From assembly GCA_021811505.1 (NCBI GenBank), contig JAJZOM010000026.1, positions 1 to 6,772 on the forward strand: DNA of 6,772 nt. Reading direction: 5' to 3'. This DNA comes from Thermoplasmata archaeon (GTDB lineage Archaea > Thermoplasmatota > Thermoplasmata > Thermoplasmatales > Thermoplasmataceae). Below the pieces are notes generated by a model, which saw only the letters and a program-made list of their open reading frames with translations, was not told where the DNA came from and did no database searches. Below are positions 1 to 5,536 of this stretch, piece after piece (position 1 is the stretch's first letter; every line of letters begins with the position of its first letter). A program made the position numbers and the translations under genes.

Positions 1-308
1 CGTTCCACGACGAGTGAAGCGCCCCCAATGATCCTGCCTCGAATTGTTACATTTCTCTTCTTGTAACTGGGGTTGACATATGCTTCAGTTATCAGCTCGC
101 CAGGTGTGAGCAAATCAACACCCACCGATTCAATCATTCCCCCTGTTGACGGGCCGTATCCAAAGTAGAATTCTCCCTGAGGTACAGCTTTATTTTCGGG
201 CTGAATTACATTCTCGTTCTCCCTCGCAATGATCTTGGCGTGTACCTGGAAACCCTGAGAATGTCCTATGATCCTTCCAGAAGGTTCTCCAAAACTATAG
301 TACTTCAT
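1..308 (-). CDS. Hydrogenase-4/complex I-like large subunit (HyfG/HycE/NuoD-related), N-terminal part
   Basis: Reading the minus strand from ATG at 308 gives 102 open codons that run off the left edge. The start has a strong Shine-Dalgarno, GGTGAT, five bases upstream, and overlaps the end of the preceding hyfF-like gene by 14 nt. Residues 52-80 (GPSTGGMIESVGVDLLTPGE followed by LITEAYV) align in pattern with the N-terminal GPxHxxxxEPGHF...GE.I...YRL.Y block of group 4 large subunits. The visible end, ASLVVER, matches the segment just before the first CxxC of these proteins. The N-terminal NuoC-like domain found in E. coli HycE is missing, so that part is either absent or a separate gene. The usual HRG of YxHRGxEK is replaced by NPS (YVNPSYKKRNV), which hints at a non-canonical, perhaps metal-free, subunit. 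The family call rests on position in the operon plus this weak motif match. The catalytic cysteines lie outside the window. Confidence 0.72.
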   Translation of the reverse strand, partial: MKYYSFGEPSGRIIGHSQGFQVHAKIIARENENVIQPENKAVPQGEFYFGYGPSTGGMIESVGVDLLTPGELITEAYVNPSYKKRNVTIRGRIIGGASLVVE

Positions 309-1635
309 TTATCATCACCAGAAAGACAATACCTATGGCCAGCGGAATGATAGAGGCTATGAGGGCAATCGTGGACATTACCCTGTCAGTTTCCGTGTAT
401 CCACCGCCTTTGCCGAAAACCATCCTTGATACGTTGAAATTAACCGAGACGAAGGCTAGAAAAAGGAAAACAAGTATTATCACCAGTTGGGAATACATAT
501 GCAGGGCAAGTATGGCGAGGAGTATCAGGAATTCTCCAAAAAAGGTTCCAAAGGGCGGAGTGCCTGTCACCGCCATGGATGAAAGGAGGAGCGATAATGC
601 AGTAGCTGGCATGCTTCTGGCAAGTCCGGTCACATCCCCTATCTCCCTGCTTCCGGTTGCCCTCAGAACGTTTCCCGAGGAAAAAAAGGCGGCAGCCTTC
701 CCGTAGCTGTGTGAAAGCAGCAGAAGGAGTGCACCGATGATCCCCAGTCCGCCGATGCTGAGCCCGATGAGCGCAAAATTCATGTTTTCCATGGTGGAAT
801 ATGCGAACATCCTCTTGTACCGGCGCTGGTATCCAAGGAAGATGGAGGCAGCAGCCATGGAGATGATGCCAAACCATACGTAGAGTGCAGGAAATGGATC
901 TATCTGGTAGACCCTGTACATTGCATACAGCGCTACGGGCAGAAGCACGCCTGAGAACATGGCACTCACTGGCGAAGGGGCCTCACTGTGTGCATCCGGA
1001 AGCCATGTATGCACAGGGAATACTCCCACCTTTGTGCCAAACCCAATGAGCGAGATAGAAACAGCAATCCTTGCTGCAAGTGCATCGGTCACGCCGCCAT
1101 GGATTATGGAATAAATGTCAAGGGATCCAAAGGCATAGTAAATGAGCACAACAGAGAAGAAAGCAAACGTTACCCCTGCAGAGACAATTATGATGTACCT
1201 CCAGGCAGCTTCCAGTGATGTGCTCGTCTTTTCCGTTATCAGCAGAAGGGCCGATGATATGGTGGTGGCTTCTATTCCGACCCACATGAGGCCATAGTTG
1301 TTAATCTCCAGGCTGAAAAGCATTGAAGCGGTGAAGATGTTTAGCAGGAGGAAATACGTCTTTTCGCTGATTCCGGTGGCATGCCCCCTTATGTATCTTG
1401 TAGAATATATGGCGGAAAGAAGATAGACACTGGTGACCATTATCTGGAAAACCCATGTGATATTCCCTACGAAAAATGTACTGGGGGGCGGTCGAAAGAA
1501 GAACTGGAAAAGGGACAGTATCGTAACTATGGCACCGGAAGATATGGAAGCCTTGCCGATATTGATGTAGTAGAATGCCGAGGCAATACCGGGAACAAGA
1601 ATGATAAAAAGGGAAATCAGGTATGCTGCATTCAT
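295..1635 (-). CDS. hyfF: Hydrogenase-4 component F-like, proton/cation antiporter-like membrane subunit
   Basis: This 446-residue, highly hydrophobic protein with about 14 predicted membrane segments belongs to the NuoL/M/N-Mrp-HyfF antiporter-like family, which forms the proton-pumping arm of complex I-related enzymes. Visible key residues are Glu122 in GIEATT (TM5 glutamate), Lys202 in GTKVGVFPVHTWLPDAHSEAP (TM7 lysine), Lys313 in HSYGKAAAFFSSGNV, and Glu368 in GTPPFGTFFGE. The DAHSEAPSPVSA-SGVLL sequence and the KxxxFxxxGNV motif fit HyfF better than HyfB or NuoM. The position that is Lys265 in E. coli NuoM is Pro233 here. The start ATG overlaps the stop of the upstream hyfE-like gene as ATGA and has GGAGG ten bases upstream. 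Length is slightly below the usual 480-530 residues of bacterial homologues. The family is secure; whether it pumps protons is inferred from the retained charged residues. Confidence 0.9.
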   Translation of the reverse strand: MNAAYLISLFIILVPGIASAFYYINIGKASISSGAIVTILSLFQFFFRPPPSTFFVGNITWVFQIMVTSVYLLSAIYSTRYIRGHATGISEKTYFLLLNIFTASMLFSLEINNYGLMWVGIEATTISSALLLITEKTSTSLEAAWRYIIIVSAGVTFAFFSVVLIYYAFGSLDIYSIIHGGVTDALAARIAVSISLIGFGTKVGVFPVHTWLPDAHSEAPSPVSAMFSGVLLPVALYAMYRVYQIDPFPALYVWFGIISMAAASIFLGYQRRYKRMFAYSTMENMNFALIGLSIGGLGIIGALLLLLSHSYGKAAAFFSSGNVLRATGSREIGDVTGLARSMPATALSLLLSSMAVTGTPPFGTFFGEFLILLAILALHMYSQLVIILVFLFLAFVSVNFNVSRMVFGKGGGYTETDRVMSTIALIASIIPLAIGIVFLVMINEVL

Positions 1636-2276
1636 CCTTTCAGTTCCTCCATCTTTTCATGAGTCTGTTTCTCAACTACCACTATTGATGTTATAACCAC
1701 GAGGGCCAGAACGTCAAGGAAGACGCTTGCCTCAATTATCAGCGGAACAGGGATCAGGAATATGGCAAACAGCACGAGGCCATTCTCTTCCTCCACATAT
1801 CCTATGATCTGCGTGAATGTTGATTTCCGTGATGCAATCAGGAAGAGTCCCTGGAAGAACAGGGTGAGGGGAAAAACAAGGACGTCAGTGCCGGCAAGTA
1901 CACCGGATACCCTGAAGCTGGAGAACACGACGTAAAAAATGATGAAAACAGAAATTACTATGAATACTAGATCCAGGAGGAAGTAATAGGCTAGGTTCAC
2001 GTTTGGTTCATATTTTATGCTGCTTTTTCCAGGTATCCTCTGCTCAAGGAAATAGCTGATCAGGAAACCCCGCAGTATGATTATCAGGACTCCCAGTATA
2101 AAAAAATCTAAGGATGCCTCAATGGTTCCAATAATAAATGATATGGCCGCTATGAGAACAGACTGCACAATCTGCGCCCTGACCATGGACCGGATGAATT
2201 CCTCTCCCTGTATGTAGAAAGCGACTATGGTAACAAGGGCAGCTATCAGGTATATTCCGGTCTGTATCTGGGTCAA
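1632..2276 (-). CDS. hyfE: Hydrogenase-4 component E-like membrane subunit
   Basis: This 214-residue integral membrane protein sits in the HyfE slot of the operon. HyfE is a hydrogenase-4 membrane subunit whose N-terminal half resembles NuoK/MnhC. About six hydrophobic segments are visible. The C-terminal block at residues 159-200, GYVEEENGLVLF...PVPLIIEASVFLDVLAL, carries the family pattern GYxxxENG...E...LLD, with membrane-embedded Glu53 and Glu182. The start chosen is TTG at 2276. It overlaps the TGA of the upstream hyfC-like gene as TTGA, and AGAGGTGAT, a near-perfect complement of the archaeal 16S tail, lies four bases upstream. The reading frame is open further upstream, to an ATG at 2534, but that stretch lies antisense-free inside hyfC and encodes a cysteine/proline-rich, non-membrane sequence typical of an out-of-frame shadow. 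The gene is translationally coupled at both ends. Confidence 0.86.
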   Translation of the reverse strand: MTQIQTGIYLIAALVTIVAFYIQGEEFIRSMVRAQIVQSVLIAAISFIIGTIEASLDFFILGVLIIILRGFLISYFLEQRIPGKSSIKYEPNVNLAYYFLLDLVFIVISVFIIFYVVFSSFRVSGVLAGTDVLVFPLTLFFQGLFLIASRKSTFTQIIGYVEEENGLVLFAIFLIPVPLIIEASVFLDVLALVVITSIVVVEKQTHEKMEELKG

Positions 2277-3235
2277 AGAATCACCTCTGAGAAAATCAGG
2301 AAAAGTATGGAGAATGTGAATGCAACAGCGAGGTAATCCATTATCCTGAACAGTCGCAGCTTGGCAAGGGTGGTTTCCACGATGACAACGACAATGATCA
2401 GGAAGACCCATTTGGCAAGCATCACAGGAAAGTCGATCAGGAAAGCATATCCTGTTGAATACAGTCCCCAGGGTACAAGGAAAACGTTCAGGAGGACAGA
2501 CCCAAGAAGGCACTGTTTCATGTAAGATGACCATTTCGATATGGCAAGAAGCTTTCCGCTGTATTCATAGACCAGACCCTCTTCTATCATTCCCAGTTCC
2601 ATAAGCCCGGACGACTCTACTGGGATCTTTCCCGTCTCATAGAGGAACAGCATGGCAAACGCAAGGGTTGAGAAGACGTGATCAAGAGAGACAATGGATA
2701 TTGCATTTGCCGTCAGAAAATGGTTGGTGACGTAGGGGTTGTTTGTTCCTGTCATGAGTGAGACCGCGAAGAAAACTGTTATAAGCGTTCCCTCGGAAAG
2801 AAAATTGAAAGACATGGCGCGGGAGACGCCCATAACTGAATAACTGTTCCCAGAATCCATTGCAGACAGCATCTTCACAAATGCAGCAAGCGAAAACAGT
2901 ATGGCTCCTCCAAGAAAGTCCGCAGAAGCTGTAAAAAACACCGGGTCCGGAATCAATACCGGAATGATAAGCGCGATAAGCGAATATATCCCGAAGAGCA
3001 GGTAGGGAGAATACTTGAATATGTGTCCAGATGCTTGAGGAATGACAGTCTCCTTCCGGATGAGCTTGAGAAGGTCATAATATGGCTGAAATATGCCTGG
3101 ACCTTTTCTGGACTCCACTCTGGCCTTAAGGGTAGCAAGAATGCCTGCGAATAGTGGAGCAAACAATACCACGAAGAGGTATTGCGAAACAGTTTCTTCC
3201 AGAGTATGCAACAGCATGTCAACCACATTTGTCAA
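2273..3235 (-). CDS. hyfC: Hydrogenase-4 component C / NuoH-like membrane subunit (first gene of operon)
   Basis: This 320-residue protein with about eight membrane helices belongs to the NuoH/HycD/HyfC family, the subunit that joins the catalytic module to the membrane arm. Motifs seen include RVESRKGPGIFQPYYDLLKLIRKE at residues 39-62; FVKMLSAMDSGNSYSVMGVSRAM at 119-141, the family's ALAALDTGSAFGGMGASRE block; and ETGKIPVESSGLMELGMIEEGLVYEYSG at 200-227, with conserved glutamates 213, 219 and 224. The usual DNPxTHLELTM is altered to SSGLMELGM. The start is uncertain. TTG at 3235 is the longest, since an in-frame TGA lies at 3244-3242. GTG at 3226 and ATG at 3217 are alternatives, and ATG 3217 gives the N-terminal length typical of the family. 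None has a strong Shine-Dalgarno. The gene is transcribed first in the operon, divergent from the DedA-like gene. No hyfA or hyfB precedes it. Confidence 0.9.
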   Translation of the reverse strand: MTNVVDMLLHTLEETVSQYLFVVLFAPLFAGILATLKARVESRKGPGIFQPYYDLLKLIRKETVIPQASGHIFKYSPYLLFGIYSLIALIIPVLIPDPVFFTASADFLGGAILFSLAAFVKMLSAMDSGNSYSVMGVSRAMSFNFLSEGTLITVFFAVSLMTGTNNPYVTNHFLTANAISIVSLDHVFSTLAFAMLFLYETGKIPVESSGLMELGMIEEGLVYEYSGKLLAISKWSSYMKQCLLGSVLLNVFLVPWGLYSTGYAFLIDFPVMLAKWVFLIIVVVIVETTLAKLRLFRIMDYLAVAFTFSILFLIFSEVIL

Positions 3236-3247
3236 CAGGCGTCATCA

Positions 3248-3262
3248 GCCGACGGAGCCGGC
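3248..3262 (-). promoter_or_regulatory. Small hairpin in the hyf operon leader
   Basis: On the minus strand GCCGGC-TCC-GTCGGC can fold into a six-pair stem with one G-U wobble and a three-base loop. It ends 12 bases before the TTG candidate start of the hyfC-like gene, within the predicted leader transcript. It could affect ribosome access, but it could equally be chance in a GC-rich spot. Confidence 0.3.
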
Positions 3263-3318
3263 AGTTTTGCATAGCACTGGAAACGCCATTCCACTTTTCT
3301 GCTGCGAAATCTAGCTGC

Positions 3319-3328
3319 AATATTTAAC
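3319..3328 (-). promoter_or_regulatory. Candidate TATA box of the hyf-like operon
   Basis: The minus strand reads GTTAAATATT, a good archaeal box A match in otherwise mixed sequence. Transcription would be expected to begin about 25 bases downstream, near 3298, giving a leader of about 60-80 nt before hyfC. This is the only strong AT box on this strand between the divergent genes. The operon therefore appears to be leadered, unlike the other promoters in the window. Confidence 0.5.
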
Positions 3329-3349
3329 ATTTTTGAACGAGAAATCTCA

Positions 3350-3364
3350 CGATCTTCATGATCG
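3350..3364. promoter_or_regulatory. Dyad CGATC-N5-GATCG in the divergent promoter region
   Basis: Perfect 5-bp inverted repeat arms flank TTCAT, giving a 15-bp dyad of the size bound by small dimeric regulators. It lies between the two divergent TATA boxes, about 22 bases upstream of the hyf box and 48 upstream of the DedA box, where an archaeal activator or repressor site would be expected. Arms of this length occur by chance, so this is only a candidate. Confidence 0.28.
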
Positions 3365-3411
3365 GCAGGATGCTACAGGTTTAGATTCCATTCCCCTGCA
3401 GGAGTGGTTCC

Positions 3412-3419
3412 TTAATATA
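3412..3419 (+). promoter_or_regulatory. Candidate TATA box of the DedA-like gene
   Basis: TTAATATA is centred about 31 bases upstream of the ATG at 3447. The predicted transcription start falls within a few bases of the start codon, so the mRNA would be leaderless or nearly so. No Shine-Dalgarno is present between the box and the ATG, which agrees with this. Confidence 0.55.
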
Positions 3420-3446
3420 CCGATTAATGTTCTTCCCAAATAGGCT

Positions 3447-4256
3447 ATGGCAACAGTAAGCGAGGAGGATGGGAATAGCAGGATTCACCGTTCCATGAAG
3501 GAGAGGATCAGGAGCGCGGTAATAGCCAGTTACGGGAAATACCTGCATTACGGAATGGTGCTATCGCTGACTGCAATTGTCCTCTCCATACTGATTCTGT
3601 CCAACATCTCGTTTCATTTCCTTCCGGCGGACATCATATCAGCGCGCACAGAAGATGTTGTGTTTGGCCCATTTTACGTCCTTGGCTATACAGGCTTCTT
3701 CATACTTACAATGTTCTCGCCACTGCCGGATTACATCATAGTACCCTTTTATGGATACCTAGCATCCATCGGGCTCTTCAATCCTTACATCCTGTTCGTC
3801 ATATCCGTGTTGGCCATGACACTTCTTATGCAGATGGAATTCTTTGCAGGCAAGTACGGGGGAAGGCCTCTTCTGTTAAGGGTATTGAAATACTTTGGAG
3901 TGAAGGAACGGGAAATGACTGTCGCTGAAAGATGGATTGACAGGCATGGCACTTTCTCTGTATTTGTCTTTACCTTTATACCATACGTCAAGACTGCCAT
4001 GGCCTTAACCTCCGGTCTCCTGAAGATGCGATCCCTTAACTATCTCATCGCCAATCTCACGGGTTTTGCCATCAGGTTTGCAATCCTGATTTACGTGGGC
4101 TATAACGGTATAGACATAATATCAGATCTTGTCAACCCAAAATACGATTTCATATCCTTCACTGCACTAGGGGTTGCTGCAGCATATGTAGCCTTTTATT
4201 TTGTATACGTCAGGAAGAGAATTGCAGGCAGGTCCCAGCAGCAACCCCAAGCATGA
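3447..4256 (+). CDS. DedA/VTT-domain (SNARE-associated family) membrane protein
   Basis: This 269-residue protein has a charged cytoplasmic N-terminus (1-30) and hydrophobic segments at roughly 36-55, 75-92, 100-130, 170-195, 200-222 and 235-255. The middle shows the DedA/VTT pattern: SPLPDYIIVPFYGYLA at 91-106 (the P-x-x-x-G-x-L re-entrant loop), FFAGKYGGRPLL at 132-143, and FVFTFIPYVKTAMALTSGLLKM at 173-194, equivalent to the second re-entrant loop FxxRFxPxxRxxxxxxAGxxxM. DedA proteins are membrane transporters or lipid flippases/scramblases linked to membrane potential and lipid homeostasis. Here the two conserved arginines of the second loop are Thr176 and Lys182, so the substrate may differ. 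The C-terminus is short and glutamine-rich. The gene is divergent from the hyf-like operon and starts at the ATG placed correctly for its TATA box. The superfamily call is good; the substrate is unknown. Confidence 0.82.
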   Translation: MATVSEEDGNSRIHRSMKERIRSAVIASYGKYLHYGMVLSLTAIVLSILILSNISFHFLPADIISARTEDVVFGPFYVLGYTGFFILTMFSPLPDYIIVPFYGYLASIGLFNPYILFVISVLAMTLLMQMEFFAGKYGGRPLLLRVLKYFGVKEREMTVAERWIDRHGTFSVFVFTFIPYVKTAMALTSGLLKMRSLNYLIANLTGFAIRFAILIYVGYNGIDIISDLVNPKYDFISFTALGVAAAYVAFYFVYVRKRIAGRSQQQPQA

Positions 4257-4261
4257 AAACC

Positions 4262-4269
4262 AATTTATG
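4262..4269 (+). promoter_or_regulatory. Candidate TATA box of the FAH-family gene
   Basis: AATTTATG is centred about 25 bases upstream of the ATG at 4291, inside the 34-bp gap after the DedA-like gene. That spacing predicts transcription starting at the start codon, and no Shine-Dalgarno is seen. The gene may thus have its own leaderless promoter despite following the DedA-like gene closely; read-through cannot be excluded. Confidence 0.45.
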
Positions 4270-4290
4270 CGGCAAGATTATGCATAACCC

Positions 4291-5166
4291 ATGAAGATCG
4301 CAAACATTATGCTAAAGGATGAGGAGATCTGCGCTGTAAACACACAGGATGGCCTCGTTCCGGCATACCAGCTGGCAGAACACCCCGGCAGCAGGAGGCA
4401 TCCATCCGTTGCCGACGTGGTTGCCGATCCATCTTACCTTTCCAGGCTCCGGTCATCATTGGACAGGACAAACGGAAAATACGAGACAATTGAAGAGAGC
4501 AGTGCCGTGTTCTCTTCCCCGCTGGGTAACCCTGAAAAGATACTTTGCATCGGCCTGAATTACCGGAACCATGCGCTTGAGACAAAAAAGGAGATCCCGG
4601 ATAATCCAACAGTATTCAGCAAATTCAATAACTCCATTGCGGCACATAACCAGGATATAGTCATACCAGACTCCACCAGACAGCTTGACTACGAAGGGGA
4701 GCTTGGCATAATGATTGGCAGGACAGCAAGGAAAGTATCCACTGAAGGTTCAATGGACTACGTTTTTGGCTTCTTTGTGGGAAATGACGTATCTGCCAGG
4801 GACCTTCAATACAGGACAACGCAGTGGCTGCTTGGCAAGACCTCAGACGGTTTCTTTCCTGCCGGACCGTTTATAACAACCGTGGATGAGATTGCCGACC
4901 CTCAGGACCTGAGAATCGTGACAAAACTTAATGGAGAAGTAAGACAGAATTCGAGCACGTCCAACATGATCTTCAAGTGTGCCTATCTTATAAGTTATCT
5001 ATCCCAATACATGACACTCCGCCCTGGTGACGTTATTTCAACCGGTACACCAGAGGGGGTGATACTTGGGATGCCTCCGGAAAAGCGCGTGTGGATCAAA
5101 AATGGAGACGTTGTTGAAGTTGAGATAGAAAAACTGGGGATCCTCAGGAACAAATTCGTTTCCTGA
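4291..5166 (+). CDS. Fumarylacetoacetate hydrolase-family (FAHD1-like) metalloenzyme
   Basis: This 291-residue soluble protein has the FAH fold and family-typical length. Divalent metal ligands are seen as Glu135 and Glu137 in DYEGELG and Asp166 in GNDVSARD. Other family signatures are LNYRNHALE (His94 and Glu97, the H-x-x-E lid pair of FAHD1-type enzymes), GKTSDGFFPAGP at 182-193, LNGEVRQ at 213-219, and STGTPEGV at 250-257. The first 80 residues form the small N-terminal domain of the longer members. The family includes acylpyruvases, oxaloacetate decarboxylases, 2-hydroxyhepta-2,4-diene-1,7-dioate isomerases, ureidoglycolate lyases and 2-keto-3-deoxy-sugar acid dehydratases. The sequence does not decide between them, and no aromatic-degradation or sugar-acid genes lie nearby to help. 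An acylpyruvate or oxaloacetate role is a reasonable guess from the H-x-x-E pair. It converges on the next gene with a 13-bp gap. Confidence 0.9.
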   Translation: MKIANIMLKDEEICAVNTQDGLVPAYQLAEHPGSRRHPSVADVVADPSYLSRLRSSLDRTNGKYETIEESSAVFSSPLGNPEKILCIGLNYRNHALETKKEIPDNPTVFSKFNNSIAAHNQDIVIPDSTRQLDYEGELGIMIGRTARKVSTEGSMDYVFGFFVGNDVSARDLQYRTTQWLLGKTSDGFFPAGPFITTVDEIADPQDLRIVTKLNGEVRQNSSTSNMIFKCAYLISYLSQYMTLRPGDVISTGTPEGVILGMPPEKRVWIKNGDVVEVEIEKLGILRNKFVS

Positions 5167-5179
5167 CTGCACCCACGGA

Positions 5180-5470
5180 TCAGTGCTTTTGCACTGAAGC
5201 CGGCACTTTCTTGCCGATATGTACTTCAGCCTTTACCAGCTCGCCAGCCTCATTCTTTTCCATTGCCAGCTCGTATGAGTAAATTCCGACAAGGTCCAGC
5301 TTTTCACCTTCGCCGTTCCATAGGAACACTTCGTTGCTCGTGAATGATAATACCTTTGCATAGGTGTTATCAATGCGGTACCCGCCATCATACCTGGATT
5401 TTTCCATGAATGCCTGTATTCCAGCGGATTCAACTTCGCCTCTCTTTCGGTTCATCTTTTTTCCTGCCAT
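5180..5470 (-). CDS. Hypothetical protein, 96 residues, soluble
   Basis: No family is recognised. The protein opens with a strongly basic segment (MAGKKMNRKRGEV). It continues with a polar stretch and then alternating hydrophobic/charged residues from 28 to 90 (TYAKVLSFTSNEVFLWNGEGEKLDLVGIYSYELAMEKN...KAEVHIGKK), which looks like a small antiparallel beta domain. There are no cysteines, no membrane segment and no signal peptide. The ATG at 5470 is favoured over ATG 5455 because a TATA-like box lies about 25 bases upstream, fitting a leaderless start. Coding is supported by the protein-like composition and by a gene-sized gap between firm neighbours. It lies downstream of msrA with 66 bp between, but appears to have its own promoter. 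Its last codons form a perfect hairpin. The basic tail could bind nucleic acid, which is speculation. Confidence 0.7.
   Translation of the reverse strand: MAGKKMNRKRGEVESAGIQAFMEKSRYDGGYRIDNTYAKVLSFTSNEVFLWNGEGEKLDLVGIYSYELAMEKNEAGELVKAEVHIGKKVPASVQKH
5181..5196. terminator. Stem-loop CAGTGC-TTTT-GCACTG at a convergent gene junction
   Basis: This is a perfect 6-bp inverted repeat with a four-base loop, spanning the final codons of the 96-residue gene and starting 15 bases after the stop of the FAH gene. It reads TTTT in the loop on the plus strand and AAAA on the minus strand. Archaeal termination depends mainly on U-runs, so this may be a weak plus-strand terminator, an mRNA end stabiliser or chance. 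Confidence 0.35.
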
Positions 5471-5490
5471 GAGGAGATATGCTTTGGTTG

Positions 5491-5500
5491 ATAATTAACT
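5491..5500 (-). promoter_or_regulatory. Candidate TATA box of the 96-residue gene
   Basis: The minus strand reads AGTTAATTAT, centred about 25 bases upstream of the ATG at 5470. The spacing predicts a leaderless transcript. No Shine-Dalgarno is present: the bases before the ATG read ATCTCCTC, the complement of one. A short dyad GAAC-GG-GTTC lies at 5517-5526 just upstream of the box. Confidence 0.45.
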
Positions 5501-5536
5501 AAGGGGATGGTTTTTGGAACGGGTTCAAAATTATCT

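Noticed and set aside
335..706. Plus-strand open frame of 123 codons opposite the hyfF-like gene
   Set aside because: Its product is low-complexity, basic and without family features, while the opposite strand encodes a firm, motif-rich membrane protein. It is a mirror of biased codon use.
440..877. Minus-strand 145-codon frame overlapping the hyfF-like gene in another frame
   Set aside because: The product is rich in Cys, His and Pro with no coherent fold, and it lies fully inside the conserved core of hyfF. It is a frame shadow.
2277..2534. N-terminal extension of the hyfE-like protein to ATG 2534
   Set aside because: It overlaps the conserved hyfC end, reads as Cys/Arg/His-rich non-membrane sequence, and a strong Shine-Dalgarno plus coupled TTG start lies downstream.
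4307..4609. Minus-strand and alternative plus-strand frames inside the FAH gene
   Set aside because: They cover the motif-bearing FAH coding region and have shadow-like composition, with no promoter or ribosome site of their own.
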